Source: an uncultured Eubacteriales bacterium
Lineage (GTDB): Bacteria; Bacillota; Clostridia; Oscillospirales; Oscillospiraceae
Assembly (NCBI GenBank): GCA_900549405.1
Contig: URNZ01000009.1
Coordinates: 1 to 46,232 of the forward strand
Direction of reading: 5' to 3'
DNA length: 46,232 nucleotides
Of this stretch, positions 38,980-46,232 are shown in pieces. The position numbers and the translations under genes are program-made. The notes beneath the pieces are model-generated. The model was not told the origin of the DNA and searched no databases. It saw nothing but the letters and a program-made list of their open reading frames with translations. Position 1 is the first letter of the stretch. Each line of letters starts with the position of its first letter.

Positions 38980-40815
38980 TTAACGGTAGCTCCCCACGTG
39001 GGTGCCGGGGAAATAGAACTCCACGATGTCGTCATAGGCAAAGCCCTGGCGGGCCATGGCGTTGGCGCCGAACTGGCTCATGCCCACTTGATGGCCGTTT
39101 CCGCTGCCGTTGAAGACATAGGAGCTGCCGGACACGGATACCACGCCCTTGCCCCCGGTGGAGCCGCCGTTATTGCCATTGTTGTTATTGCCGTTATTGT
39201 TGTCGGCGGGCTGGAGGGCGGCGGTGGTCCCGCTCCCTGTGATAGTATACAGGTTCTCCCCCGCTTTGGCAACCGTCCCGCTGCCGGAGATCACATAGAT
39301 CCCGTCCAGGTCAGACAGGGACCCGCTGCCGTTGACGGGGTAGCCGGAGCTGGTCTGAGCAGTGCTCTGTCCGCCGGTGGTGCCGGTGGAGGTGGCAGCG
39401 TCCGCCCCCTGGCCGTTCACCGTAAAGCGGATGGAGTTCAGGCCGAACAGAGCCCGGATGCCCCGGGGCTTGGTGCGGGGGGTGATGGTGTTGCTCTGGC
39501 CGTTGGCATAGCACAGCTTCACCTGGATCACGTTGCCCAGGTCGGAGTAGGTCAGCTCCAGATGGTCCAGGCTGGTGTTGGTGCCAAAGCCATAGCCCTG
39601 GAGCCGGGAGGTGAGCTGCTGGGCGGAATAGGTCACCGTCCAGGAGGAATAGCTGTTCCGGTCGGCCACGCTGGCTTCGTAGGGGTCCTTCACCCCGCAC
39701 AGATAGGGATAGTCGGTCATGCTGGTGCCCCACACATAATAGGCGCTCTCGCTGGCCCCGCCGTGGCTGGCGGAGTAATAGGTGTCGGCCAGGGTGCTGT
39801 TATACCACAGGACCTGCCCGGCGGTCTCGGAGGCGGCCCGATCGCTGGTTTCGCTGGGGCCATAGTCGGCCCGGTTGCTGCCCACGCCACGGTAGACCTG
39901 GCAGGCGTCGCTGTTGCACACGTCAAAGCCCAGGCTGCCGTGGTAGTTCAGCCGCCGCAGCACATAGGTCCGGGCGCAGATGGCCTGGGCCTTCAGGGCC
40001 TCTAACGGCCAGGAGTTGCCCATCTCATAGCAGATGACCCCACGGATGTAGTCTTCTAAGGGCAGCACGTTCACCACGGTCAGGTCATTGCCGCTCACCC
40101 GCTGGTAAGTAAAGCCCCCCCGGTATTTATAGCCGGAGAACCAGGTGCGCACGTCGCCGGCCCCGGTGACGTCGGGCAGGATGCCCAGGGCTCCGCCCTT
40201 GCCCGTGTCGAACTGGAACAGGATGTGATCGGTCCCCGTCTCCACCACGTTCATGCCATAGGCGCTGGTGCCCACCACCGTGCCCTGGGGCAGGTCGGCC
40301 AGGGCGGCCTCCGCCGCCTCCTTGGTGGCATAGGAACCCACCCGCACCTGATAGGCCCCGTCGATCCAGGCCACAAAACCGCCGTACAGCTGGGCGTCTG
40401 CCGCGGCGTTGCTGTAGGAGACATAGGAGCCTGGGATCTGGATGTGATAGCAGCCCACCGCTACGCCGCCCAAATTGTTCTCGGAATAGGTATACTTTCC
40501 GGCGGAGGAGTCATAGCCATAGTACATGTTCCGGGCCTTCAGCACGGCGATCTGGTCGGTGCTCTGCCCAGTGCGGGCCAGCTCCACAAAATTCAGGTCG
40601 CTGTCATAATAGCCAAAGCGATAGCCTGCGCCAAAGCCCGTGTTGTTCTGCAGATGGGCGCAGGCCAGCTCCCCCGTGGCGTTGTGGCTGCTGGAGGAGG
40701 CCAGACCCACCCGGACCTTTTGGTCGGCGCTGTCTGTGCGCGCCCCCCATACAGTGGGCACACACATTGTCATTGCAAGGAAAACAGCGGCAAGCTGCAT
40801 AGTTTTTTTCTTCAT
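38980..40815 (-). CDS. SpoIID/LytB-domain secreted protein with SPOR-like repeat
   Basis: The protein is 611 aa. Residues 1-26 form a signal peptide (TMQLAAVFLAMTMC..). A SPOR-like repeat (GAYQVRVGSYATKEAAEAAL, about 165-185) is followed by the SpoIID domain: NVLPLEDYIRGVICYEM, WPLEALKAQAICARTYVL, and YSASHGGASESAYYVWG. The tail contains Asn/Gly low complexity and ends GNGHQVGMSQFGANAMARQG, also a SpoIID-type motif. SpoIID is a lytic transglycosylase of peptidoglycan; in a spore former it could act in engulfment or wall turnover. ATG 40815 follows GGAG. Divergent from the lysine riboswitch transcript. Confidence 0.9.
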   Translation of the reverse strand: MKKKTMQLAAVFLAMTMCVPTVWGARTDSADQKVRVGLASSSSHNATGELACAHLQNNTGFGAGYRFGYYDSDLNFVELARTGQSTDQIAVLKARNMYYGYDSSAGKYTYSENNLGGVAVGCYHIQIPGSYVSYSNAAADAQLYGGFVAWIDGAYQVRVGSYATKEAAEAALADLPQGTVVGTSAYGMNVVETGTDHILFQFDTGKGGALGILPDVTGAGDVRTWFSGYKYRGGFTYQRVSGNDLTVVNVLPLEDYIRGVICYEMGNSWPLEALKAQAICARTYVLRRLNYHGSLGFDVCNSDACQVYRGVGSNRADYGPSETSDRAASETAGQVLWYNSTLADTYYSASHGGASESAYYVWGTSMTDYPYLCGVKDPYEASVADRNSYSSWTVTYSAQQLTSRLQGYGFGTNTSLDHLELTYSDLGNVIQVKLCYANGQSNTITPRTKPRGIRALFGLNSIRFTVNGQGADAATSTGTTGGQSTAQTSSGYPVNGSGSLSDLDGIYVISGSGTVAKAGENLYTITGSGTTAALQPADNNNGNNNNGNNGGSTGGKGVVSVSGSSYVFNGSGNGHQVGMSQFGANAMARQGFAYDDIVEFYFPGTHVGSYR

Positions 40816-40853
40816 GGTCTGCTCCATTTCTCTGTTTCGTCCGGTTTGCGCTA

Positions 40854-40882
40854 TTGACACCCCATTTGAAACATGGTAGGAT
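40854..40882 (+). promoter_or_regulatory. Promoter of the lysine riboswitch-asd-dapA-dapB transcript
   Basis: TTGACA (40854-40859), 17 nt and TAGGAT (40877-40882) are followed by the aptamer within about 20 bases. Confidence 0.65.
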
Positions 40883-40900
40883 AAATTCAAATTTAGCTAG

Positions 40901-41050
40901 ATAGAGGTCGCGGCTTACAGGAGTAAGCATGGTCAGGGAGCCGGTTCCTGTTTCAGCCATGCCGAAAGGGGACGGCCGCCGAAGGACTCCTCCCCCGGCA
41001 GAGTGAGTTCTGGTCGCCAGGTTAACAGCCTTGCGACTGTCATCAGTTCG
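40901..41050 (+). promoter_or_regulatory. Lysine riboswitch (L box)
   Basis: The 40816-41238 gap contains the conserved blocks AGAGGTCGCGGC, a P2 stem CTTAC/GTAAG, CATGG/CCATG, CCGAAAGGGG, GCCGCCGAAGG, GGCAGAG, TTCTGG and the 3' element GCGACTGTCAT. The order is that of lysine riboswitches. Lysine-bound aptamer should favour the terminator at 41127 and shut off lysine/DAP synthesis, consistent with asd, dapA and dapB downstream. Confidence 0.9.
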
Positions 41051-41126
41051 GTCTGATGGAGCGCTGTCTGCTTTTGTGAATATTTTGCCGGCGGCGGACA
41101 ACACCTACGCCGACATTATAGTACAA

Positions 41127-41163
41127 AATCAGCCGCTTGAAAAGCCGCTGATTTATTTTTTCC
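41127..41163 (+). terminator. Riboswitch terminator before asd
   Basis: ATCAGCCGCTT (41129-41139 region) pairs with AAGCCGCTGAT (41142-41152) with one C-C mismatch, followed by TTATTTTTTCCCC. Confidence 0.8.
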
Positions 41164-41238
41164 CCTCATGGCCCTCTCCCCCGCCCGGCGCACGAAGGGA
41201 AAGCCCCCGTCATAGCTATAGTTTGGAGGTCGTTTCAT

Positions 41239-42330
41239 ATGGAAAAGTATAAAGTAGGCGTCATTGGCGGCACCGGCATGGTGGGCCAGCGTTTTGTCAC
41301 CCTGATGGAAAACCACCCCTGGTTCCAGCTCACCGCCATCGCAGCCAGCCCCCGCTCCGCCGGCAAGACCTATGAAGAGGCTGTTGCCCACCGCTGGGCT
41401 ATGAAAACGTCCATCCCCGAGCAGGCCAAGTCCATGGTGGTCCTGGACGCCCAGGCCGACGTGGACAAGATCGCCGGCATGGTAGACTTTGTCTTCTGCG
41501 CCGTGGACATGAAGAAGGAGGAGATCCGCACCCTGGAGGAGCGCTATGCCAAGGCCGAGTGCCCTGTGGTGTCCAACAACTCCGCCCACCGCTGGACCGA
41601 TGATGTGCCCATGGTGGTGCCCGAGATGAACCCCGAGCATCTGGAGGTCATCCCCGCCCAGCGCGCCCGCCTGGGCACCAAGCGGGGCTTCATCGCCGTC
41701 AAGTCCAACTGCTCCATCCAGTCCTATGCCCCCGCCCTGCACCCCCTGATGAAGTATGGCATCGAGAAGGCCCTGGTGTGCACCTATCAGGCCATCTCCG
41801 GCGCGGGCAAGACCTTTGAGCGCTGGCCCGAGATGATCGACAACGTCATCCCCTACATCGGCGGCGAGGAGGAGAAGAGCGAGCAGGAGCCCCTGAAGGT
41901 GTGGGGTCATGTGGAGAATGGCAAGATCGTCAAGGCCGACGCCCCCGCCATCACCGCCCAGTGCCTGCGCGTCCCCGTGTCCGACGGCCACACCGCCGCC
42001 GTGTTCGTCAAGTTCGCCGACGGGAAGAAGCCCACCATCGAGCAGATCAAGGCCGACTGGGCCGACTTCAAGGGCCGTCCCCAGGAGCTGGAGCTGCCCT
42101 CCGCCCCCAAGCAGTTCATCCACTATTTCGAGGAGCCCGACCGTCCCCAGGCCAAGCTGGACCGGGAGCTGGAGGGCGGCATGGCCGTGTCCATGGGCCG
42201 TCTGCGTCCCGACACCCAGTATGATTATAAGTTCGTGGGCCTGAGCCACAACACCCTGCGTGGCGCTGCCGGCGGCGCGGTGCTGCTGGCCGAGCTGCTG
42301 TGCGCCGAGGGCTACATCGACCACAAGTAA
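41239..42330 (+). CDS. asd: Aspartate-semialdehyde dehydrogenase
   Basis: Asd reduces aspartyl phosphate to aspartate semialdehyde with NADPH, the branch point to lysine, threonine and methionine. The protein is 363 aa. The N-terminal Rossmann motif VGVIGGTGMVGQRFV and the active cysteine Cys158 (VKSNCSIQSY) are clear; QAISGAGKTFE follows. The long form (about 360 aa) is the fungal/archaeal-like type found in many Clostridia. ATG 41239 follows TTGGAGG. Codon choice is strikingly uniform (C-ending), suggesting high expression. Confidence 0.97.
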   Translation: MEKYKVGVIGGTGMVGQRFVTLMENHPWFQLTAIAASPRSAGKTYEEAVAHRWAMKTSIPEQAKSMVVLDAQADVDKIAGMVDFVFCAVDMKKEEIRTLEERYAKAECPVVSNNSAHRWTDDVPMVVPEMNPEHLEVIPAQRARLGTKRGFIAVKSNCSIQSYAPALHPLMKYGIEKALVCTYQAISGAGKTFERWPEMIDNVIPYIGGEEEKSEQEPLKVWGHVENGKIVKADAPAITAQCLRVPVSDGHTAAVFVKFADGKKPTIEQIKADWADFKGRPQELELPSAPKQFIHYFEEPDRPQAKLDRELEGGMAVSMGRLRPDTQYDYKFVGLSHNTLRGAAGGAVLLAELLCAEGYIDHK

Positions 42331-42387
42331 GCTGCCCTTTCTCCCCACGGAGCGGGATATTTTTCCATTGAAAGAGAGGAGTTTCCT

Positions 42388-43281
42388 ATGAGAACGCCTG
42401 TATTTACCGGCTCCTGCTGCGCCCTGGCCACCCCCTTTGACCAGAACGGCAACATCAATTACGACGCCTTTGGCCGTCTGATCGACGCCCAGATCGCCGC
42501 TGGGGTGGACGCCGTGTGCGTCTGCGGCACCACCGGCGAGTCCGCCACCATGTCCATCCGGGAGCACATCGCCGCCGTGGAGTTCTGCGTCAAGCGCGTG
42601 GATCACCGGGTGAAGGTCATCGCCGGGGCGGGCAGCAACGACACCTCCGCCGCCGTCTATCTGTCTCAGCACGCGGAGGACTCCGGCGCGGACGCCCTGC
42701 TCCACGTCACCCCCTACTATAACAAGGCCAGCCAGACCGGCCTCATCAAGCACTATGAGTACATCGCCGACCGGACCCAGCTGCCCATTATCCTCTATAA
42801 TGTGCCCAGCCGCACCGGCGTGTCCTTCACCGCCGACACCTATAAGGTCCTGTCTGAGAACCCCAAGATCAACGGCGTGAAGGAGGCCAGCGGCAACTTC
42901 TCCCTCCTGGCCCACACCCGCTATGTCTGCCCCGACGACTTCTACATCTGGTCCGGCAACGACGACCAGGTGGTGCCCATGATGTCTCTGGGCGCCAAGG
43001 GCGTCATCTCCGTGGTGTCTAACATCGCCCCCGACGTGATGGTGAAGATGAGCCACCTGTGCCTGGACGGCAAGTTCGAGGAGGCCTCCAAGATCCAGAT
43101 CCAGTACATGGACCTGATCGACGCCCTGTTCTGCGAGGTGAACCCCATCCCTGTGAAGGCGGCCATGAACCTGATGGGCATGGAGGCCGGCCCCCTGCGC
43201 CTGCCCCTGTGCGACATCTCCGAGAAGAACCTGGCGGTGCTCCGCGCCTCTCTGGAGCGGATGGACCTGCTGAAGAAGTAA
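42388..43281 (+). CDS. dapA: 4-hydroxy-tetrahydrodipicolinate synthase
   Basis: DapA condenses pyruvate and aspartate semialdehyde. The protein is 297 aa, a TIM barrel with the CGTTGESATM loop, YYNKASQTG, the catalytic Tyr137 in YNVPSRTG and the Schiff-base Lys165 in GVKEASGN. It starts 57 bases after asd behind GAGAGGAG, in the riboswitch operon. Confidence 0.98.
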   Translation: MRTPVFTGSCCALATPFDQNGNINYDAFGRLIDAQIAAGVDAVCVCGTTGESATMSIREHIAAVEFCVKRVDHRVKVIAGAGSNDTSAAVYLSQHAEDSGADALLHVTPYYNKASQTGLIKHYEYIADRTQLPIILYNVPSRTGVSFTADTYKVLSENPKINGVKEASGNFSLLAHTRYVCPDDFYIWSGNDDQVVPMMSLGAKGVISVVSNIAPDVMVKMSHLCLDGKFEEASKIQIQYMDLIDALFCEVNPIPVKAAMNLMGMEAGPLRLPLCDISEKNLAVLRASLERMDLLKK

Positions 43282-43293
43282 GGAGCGTTTGCC

Positions 43294-44049
43294 ATGCTGA
43301 AGATAATCGTTTCCGGCTGCAACGGCCACATGGGCCGGGTGGTGGCCGGGCTGTGCGCCGCCGATCCCCAGGTGGAGGTGGTGGCAGGCTTCGACGTGAT
43401 GGGCTCCGGCGACGGGAGCTTCCCCGTCTACGCCTCCCCCGCCCAGTTCCAGGGCAAGGCGGACGCGGTGATCGACTTCTCCTCCCCCGCCGCGCTGGAC
43501 GGCCTGCTGGAGTTTGCCAAGACCACCAAGACCCCCCTGGTGCTGGCCACCACCGGCTATACCCCGGAGCAGGTGGCCCAGATCGGGGCCGCCGCCTTAG
43601 AGGCCCCCATTTTCCGCTCCGCCAACATGTCCCTGGGCATCAACGTCCTGCTGGAGCTGGTGAAAAAGGCGGCCAGCGTGCTGGGCGACAGCTATGACAT
43701 TGAGATCGTGGAGCGGCACCACCGCCGCAAGGTGGACGCCCCCTCCGGCACCGCCCTGATGATCGCCGACGCCGCCGCCCAGAGCTGCGGCCACGAGACC
43801 GAGTATGTGTTCGAGCGCCACAGCGTCCGCCAGCCCCGGGACAAGAAGGAGATCGGCATCTCCGCCGTCCGCGGGGGCACCATCGTGGGTGAGCACGAGA
43901 TCATTTTCGCCGGTCACGACGAGGTGATGGAGATCCGCCACACCGCCCTCTCCCGGGAGATCTTCGCCCAGGGTGCGGTGGAGGCCGCCAAGTTCATCTC
44001 CGGCGTCACCGCCCCCGGACTGTATGACATGAGCATGCTTGTAAAGTAA
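43294..44049 (+). CDS. dapB: 4-hydroxy-tetrahydrodipicolinate reductase
   Basis: DapB reduces the DapA product with NAD(P)H. The protein is 251 aa with the nucleotide-binding GCNGHMGRVV, VLATTGYTPEQ, the catalytic ERHHRRKVDAPSGTA and ITAPGLYDM-like VTAPGLYDM end. It is 12 bases after dapA with AAGGAGCG upstream. Operon ends with the stem at 44070-44103. Confidence 0.98.
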   Translation: MLKIIVSGCNGHMGRVVAGLCAADPQVEVVAGFDVMGSGDGSFPVYASPAQFQGKADAVIDFSSPAALDGLLEFAKTTKTPLVLATTGYTPEQVAQIGAAALEAPIFRSANMSLGINVLLELVKKAASVLGDSYDIEIVERHHRRKVDAPSGTALMIADAAAQSCGHETEYVFERHSVRQPRDKKEIGISAVRGGTIVGEHEIIFAGHDEVMEIRHTALSREIFAQGAVEAAKFISGVTAPGLYDMSMLVK

Positions 44050-44069
44050 AAGCTCTTTACAGAAAACGC

Positions 44070-44103
44070 ATATCCCCGCCCCAGCTTTTCGGGGCGGGGA
44101 TAT
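44070..44103 (+). terminator. Stem after dapB, probable terminator
   Basis: ATATCCCCGCCCC (44070-44082) pairs with GGGGCGGGGATAT (44091-44103). The following sequence (TATCTGTCCC) has only a weak T-run. Confidence 0.65.
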
Positions 44104-44138
44104 TATCTGTCCCACGTTTTTAAGGAGGATACTATTTT

Positions 44139-44882
44139 ATGTCTGACCCCTTTATCCGCACCCGCCTGCTCATCGGGGACGACGCCCTGGACCGCCTGGC
44201 CCGGGCCAGGGTGGCCGTGTTCGGCATCGGCGGCGTGGGCGGCTTCTGCGTGGAGGCCCTGGCCCGAGCGGGCGTGGGCGCTCTGGACCTGTACGACGAT
44301 GACACCGTGTCCGAGAGCAACTTAAACCGCCAGCTGGCCGCCCTCCGCTCCACCATCGGCCAGCCCAAGGCGGAGGTGGCCGCCCGCCGGGTGGCGGACA
44401 TCAATCCATACTGCACCGTCCGGGCCATCCGCATGTTCTATCTGCCCCAGAACGCAGACACGGTGGACCTGGGCCAGTATGACTATGTGGTGGACTGCAT
44501 CGACACCGTGGCCGCCAAGCTGGACATCGCCCAGCGGTGTGCCCGGATGAACATCCCCCTCATCAGCGCCATGGGCACGGGGAACAAGCTGGACCCCACG
44601 GGCTTTCAGGTCACGGACATCAGCAAGACCCAGGGCTGCCCCCTGGCCCGGGTGATGCGCAAGGAACTGCGCAAGCGGGGCATCAACCACTTGAAAGTGG
44701 TCTACTCCAAAGAGGAACCCCTCTCCCCCGCCCAGCCCATCCAGACAGAGGCCCCCGCCGGACAGGACACCCGCCCCGGCTCCACCGCCCGCCGGGCCAC
44801 CCCCGGCTCCATCTCCTTCGTCCCCGCCGCCGCCGGTCTGGTCCTGGCCAGCGCAGTGGTGCGGGACATCGGGCAGTTTTGA
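44139..44882 (+). CDS. tcdA: tRNA threonylcarbamoyladenosine dehydratase
   Basis: TcdA (CsdL/YgdL) cyclises t6A37 to ct6A using ATP. The protein is 247 aa with E1-like nucleotide motif VFGIGGVGGFCVEALARAGVG, DDDTVSESNLNRQ, DCIDTVAAKL and MGTGNKLDP. ATG 44139 follows AAGGAGG. Membership in the E1-like superfamily is certain; TcdA within it is the best fit by length and neighbouring motifs. A proline/glutamate-rich loop near 205-220 is longer than usual. Confidence 0.93.
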   Translation: MSDPFIRTRLLIGDDALDRLARARVAVFGIGGVGGFCVEALARAGVGALDLYDDDTVSESNLNRQLAALRSTIGQPKAEVAARRVADINPYCTVRAIRMFYLPQNADTVDLGQYDYVVDCIDTVAAKLDIAQRCARMNIPLISAMGTGNKLDPTGFQVTDISKTQGCPLARVMRKELRKRGINHLKVVYSKEEPLSPAQPIQTEAPAGQDTRPGSTARRATPGSISFVPAAAGLVLASAVVRDIGQF

Positions 44883-44909
44883 GACTCCCGGCCTGTAGAC
44901 GGCACAAAC

Positions 44910-44952
44910 GCAAACAATGCGGCTGAAAAACCGCATTGTTTGCATTTTTTGC
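44910..44952 (+). terminator. Terminator of tcdA
   Basis: GCAAACAATGCGG (44910-44922) pairs with CCGCATTGTTTGC (44931-44943), followed by ATTTTTTG. Confidence 0.9.
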
Positions 44953-45037
44953 CTGATTATATCGTCTGGCCACAGCACTCCGGGTGCGCATAACAACATC
45001 GAGATTTATCACATTGGCGATTTGATTTTTCAACGTT

Positions 45038-45053
45038 ACAAATCGGAATTTAT
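45038..45053. repeat. Degenerate copy of the operator-like palindrome
   Basis: ACAAATCGGAATTTAT, the reverse complement of the 45553 copy with one change (A for G near the end). It spans the stop codon of the PNPOx-family gene, so copies flank that gene in opposite orientation. Confidence 0.55.
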
Positions 45054-45526
45054 CGTTCCTGTATTTCCTTGCCGCTAAGGTACTCCACTTCTATTTCAAA
45101 AACTTGCACAGCCTTTCCTGCGTGGGCAATTTCCTCATCAACTAACTGTTCACTTGGATAGTATTTCATTGCAAATCGTTTTAACAGAGTTGTTGCTCTT
45201 GCACCAGATTCTACGAGGTGACATCTGCCGAATACCACAACGCTCTGCACAAACGGTGCCCAATCTTCTTCTTTGATGGTTTCATTTCCATATACCGTGA
45301 AGCATACTTTGTCACAGGCACGCAGTGCATCTACTTTATGACCTACGCGTGCTCCATGAAAATAAATTTTCTGCGCATCGTCATCGTAGACATAGTTGAT
45401 AGGAATTGCATAGGGATATCCGTTATCTCCATTTACGGCAAGAACGCCACGTCGGCTGGACTGCAAAAGAGTCTTTGCCGTGTCGATGCTGATTTCATTT
45501 TTCTTTTTACGAATTGTTCTGAACAT
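45050..45526 (-). CDS. Pyridoxamine 5'-phosphate oxidase-family (Nim-like) protein, AT-rich
   Basis: The protein is 158 aa. The flavin-binding split barrel shows RRGVLAVNGDNGYPYAIPINYVYD, then IYFHGARVGHKVDALRACDKVCFTVYG, as in the PNPOx-like group that includes NimA nitroimidazole reductases. It probably binds FMN and reduces a small oxidised substrate. ATG 45526 follows AAGGAG; the longer frame covers the operator. Base composition is AT-rich like the GNAT gene at 31.7 kb and unlike the rest, suggesting transfer. Flanked by palindromes at 45038 and 45553. Confidence 0.85.
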   Translation of the reverse strand: MFRTIRKKKNEISIDTAKTLLQSSRRGVLAVNGDNGYPYAIPINYVYDDDAQKIYFHGARVGHKVDALRACDKVCFTVYGNETIKEEDWAPFVQSVVVFGRCHLVESGARATTLLKRFAMKYYPSEQLVDEEIAHAGKAVQVFEIEVEYLSGKEIQER

Positions 45527-45552
45527 GATATTGTTCTCCTTCTTATGTTGAT

Positions 45553-45568
45553 ACAAATTCCGATTTGT
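45553..45568. promoter_or_regulatory. Operator-like palindrome upstream of the PNPOx gene
   Basis: ACAAATTCCGATTTGT, identical to 32113-32128. TATCCACA (45589-45596) lies 20 bases further upstream, and the same octamer lies 21 bases from the GNAT copy (32150-32157). Confidence 0.6.
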
Positions 45569-45612
45569 CGTTCTCTCTGACCTCATAGTATCCACAGAAC
45601 GGCTGAATACAA

Positions 45613-45650
45613 GAACAGCCGCAGCAAGCGTTGAACTGCTGCGGCTGTTC
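45613..45650. terminator. Terminator downstream of tyrS
   Basis: GAACAGCCGCAGCA (45613-45626) pairs with TGCTGCGGCTGTTC (45637-45650). On the minus strand it follows the tyrS stop and is trailed by TTGTATTC. Confidence 0.75.
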
Positions 45651-45682
45651 GTTTCTCATGCGCTGTATTTTCCCACAGGGGC

Positions 45683-46232
45683 TTACATCTGCGCCCGGTG
45701 ATAGACCTTCTTCCCCTTCTTGATGAGCAGGCCCTCGCCGGTCAAATCTGCAGCGGTGTAGCTGACGGTGGGGGCGGCGACCTTCTCACCGTTGACCTCC
45801 ACGCCGCCCTGCTCCACCAGGCGGCGGGCCTCCTTCTTAGAGGGGGCCAGCTTGCACTTGACCATCAGGTCCAGCACGCCGATGGCACCGTCGGTCAGGT
45901 CATCCTGGGTCAGAGTGGTGGCGGGCACGTTGCTCATGTCGCCGCCGCCCACGAACAAGGCCTTGGCGGCGTTCTGAGCGCGGGTAGCTTCCTCCTCGCC
46001 GTGGACCAGCTTGGTCAGCTCAAAGGCCAAAATCTCCTTGGCGGTATTCAGCTGGCTGCCCTCCCACTTGTCCATCTCGTCGATCTGCTCCAGGGGCAGG
46101 AAGGTGAGCATCCGCAGGCACTTGAGCACGTCGTCGTCGCCCACGTTGCGCCAATACTGATAGAAGTCATAGGGGGAGGTCTTGTTGGGGTCCAGCCACA
46201 CCGCGCCGCTGGCGGTCTTGCCCATCTTCTTG
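45683..46232 (-). CDS. tyrS: Tyrosyl-tRNA synthetase, C-terminal part (5' end outside window)
   Basis: The frame enters at the right edge and ends at 45683. The first residues KKMGKT correspond to the KMSKS-like loop of class I synthetases (KFGKT in TyrRS), so the Rossmann half lies outside. NKTSPYDFYQYWRNVGDDDV and the C-terminal S4 domain (KLAPSKKEARRLVEQGGVEVNGEKV) are typical TyrRS. It charges tRNA(Tyr). Any T-box leader would be beyond the window. Confidence 0.95.
   Translation of the reverse strand, partial: KKMGKTASGAVWLDPNKTSPYDFYQYWRNVGDDDVLKCLRMLTFLPLEQIDEMDKWEGSQLNTAKEILAFELTKLVHGEEEATRAQNAAKALFVGGGDMSNVPATTLTQDDLTDGAIGVLDLMVKCKLAPSKKEARRLVEQGGVEVNGEKVAAPTVSYTAADLTGEGLLIKKGKKVYHRAQM

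Noticed and set aside
1..46232. CRISPR arrays, tRNA and rRNA genes, insertion sequences
   Set aside because: No regularly spaced repeats, cloverleaf with CCA/anticodon, rRNA core or transposase was recognised by eye; a small RNA could still be missed.

Overview
The window is about 46 kb of a GC-rich chromosome from a Gram-positive, spore-forming anaerobe. It is most likely a clostridium of the Oscillospiraceae (Flavonifractor/Lawsonibacter-like). The support is a SCIFF peptide with its radical SAM maturase, SpoIIM next to XerD, a SpoIID/LytB-domain protein, a sodium-pumping decarboxylase beta subunit, acetate kinase, an SLH-domain surface protein and a lysine riboswitch ahead of asd-dapA-dapB. 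Placement below family level is inference.

Layout: 1-2.9 kb (minus) is an osmoprotectant ABC transporter with an ATPase, a permease and a permease/binding-protein fusion that runs off the edge. From 3.2 to 7.0 kb are a membrane glycosyltransferase, trmD, a DegV protein and an HD protein. From 7.2 to 9.6 kb are an XRE/membrane regulator and a Na+-decarboxylase beta/gamma pair behind a yybP-ykoY-like riboswitch and terminator. From 9.8 to 12.2 kb (minus) are a radical SAM protein, a DUF951 protein and ackA. From 12.4 to 21.2 kb (plus) are tmcAL, a DUF3810-like protease, mutS2, HPr, uvrC, rsmD, coaD and a coiled-coil protein. An SLH surface protein lies at 21.3-22.7 kb (minus).

The accessory element lies at 23.0-30.0 kb. 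It is a complete-looking filamentous phage (inovirus) prophage of about 6.95 kb between 22-bp direct repeats. It holds an XRE repressor with an operator/promoter, a single giant imperfect hairpin of about 405 nt (candidate packaging signal or origin), two small early genes, an OB-fold ssDNA-binding candidate, a run of tiny membrane proteins, two tandem paralogous coat proteins, an M13-like central terminator, a large minor coat protein with an AT-rich central block, a gpVI-like protein, a Zot-type assembly ATPase and an HUH Rep. It has no integrase of its own. The right repeat is part of a perfect 34-bp palindrome 20 bp upstream of a host Xer-type recombinase gene, an arrangement like difSL/xerS of streptococci. 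The phage therefore appears to use the host Xer system and to have inserted between that recombinase and its likely promoter.

After the element come an SdpI-family gene and an AT-rich, foreign-looking GNAT gene. On the minus strand follow spoIIM-xerD, SCIFF peptide plus maturase, a TIGR04086-type membrane protein, the queA-tgt-yajC cluster for queuosine and Sec, and a SpoIID-domain protein. The window ends with a lysine riboswitch and asd-dapA-dapB, a TcdA-type enzyme, a second AT-rich gene (PNPOx family) sharing an operator-like palindrome with the GNAT gene, and the 3' end of tyrS. No tRNA, rRNA, CRISPR array or transposase was recognised.
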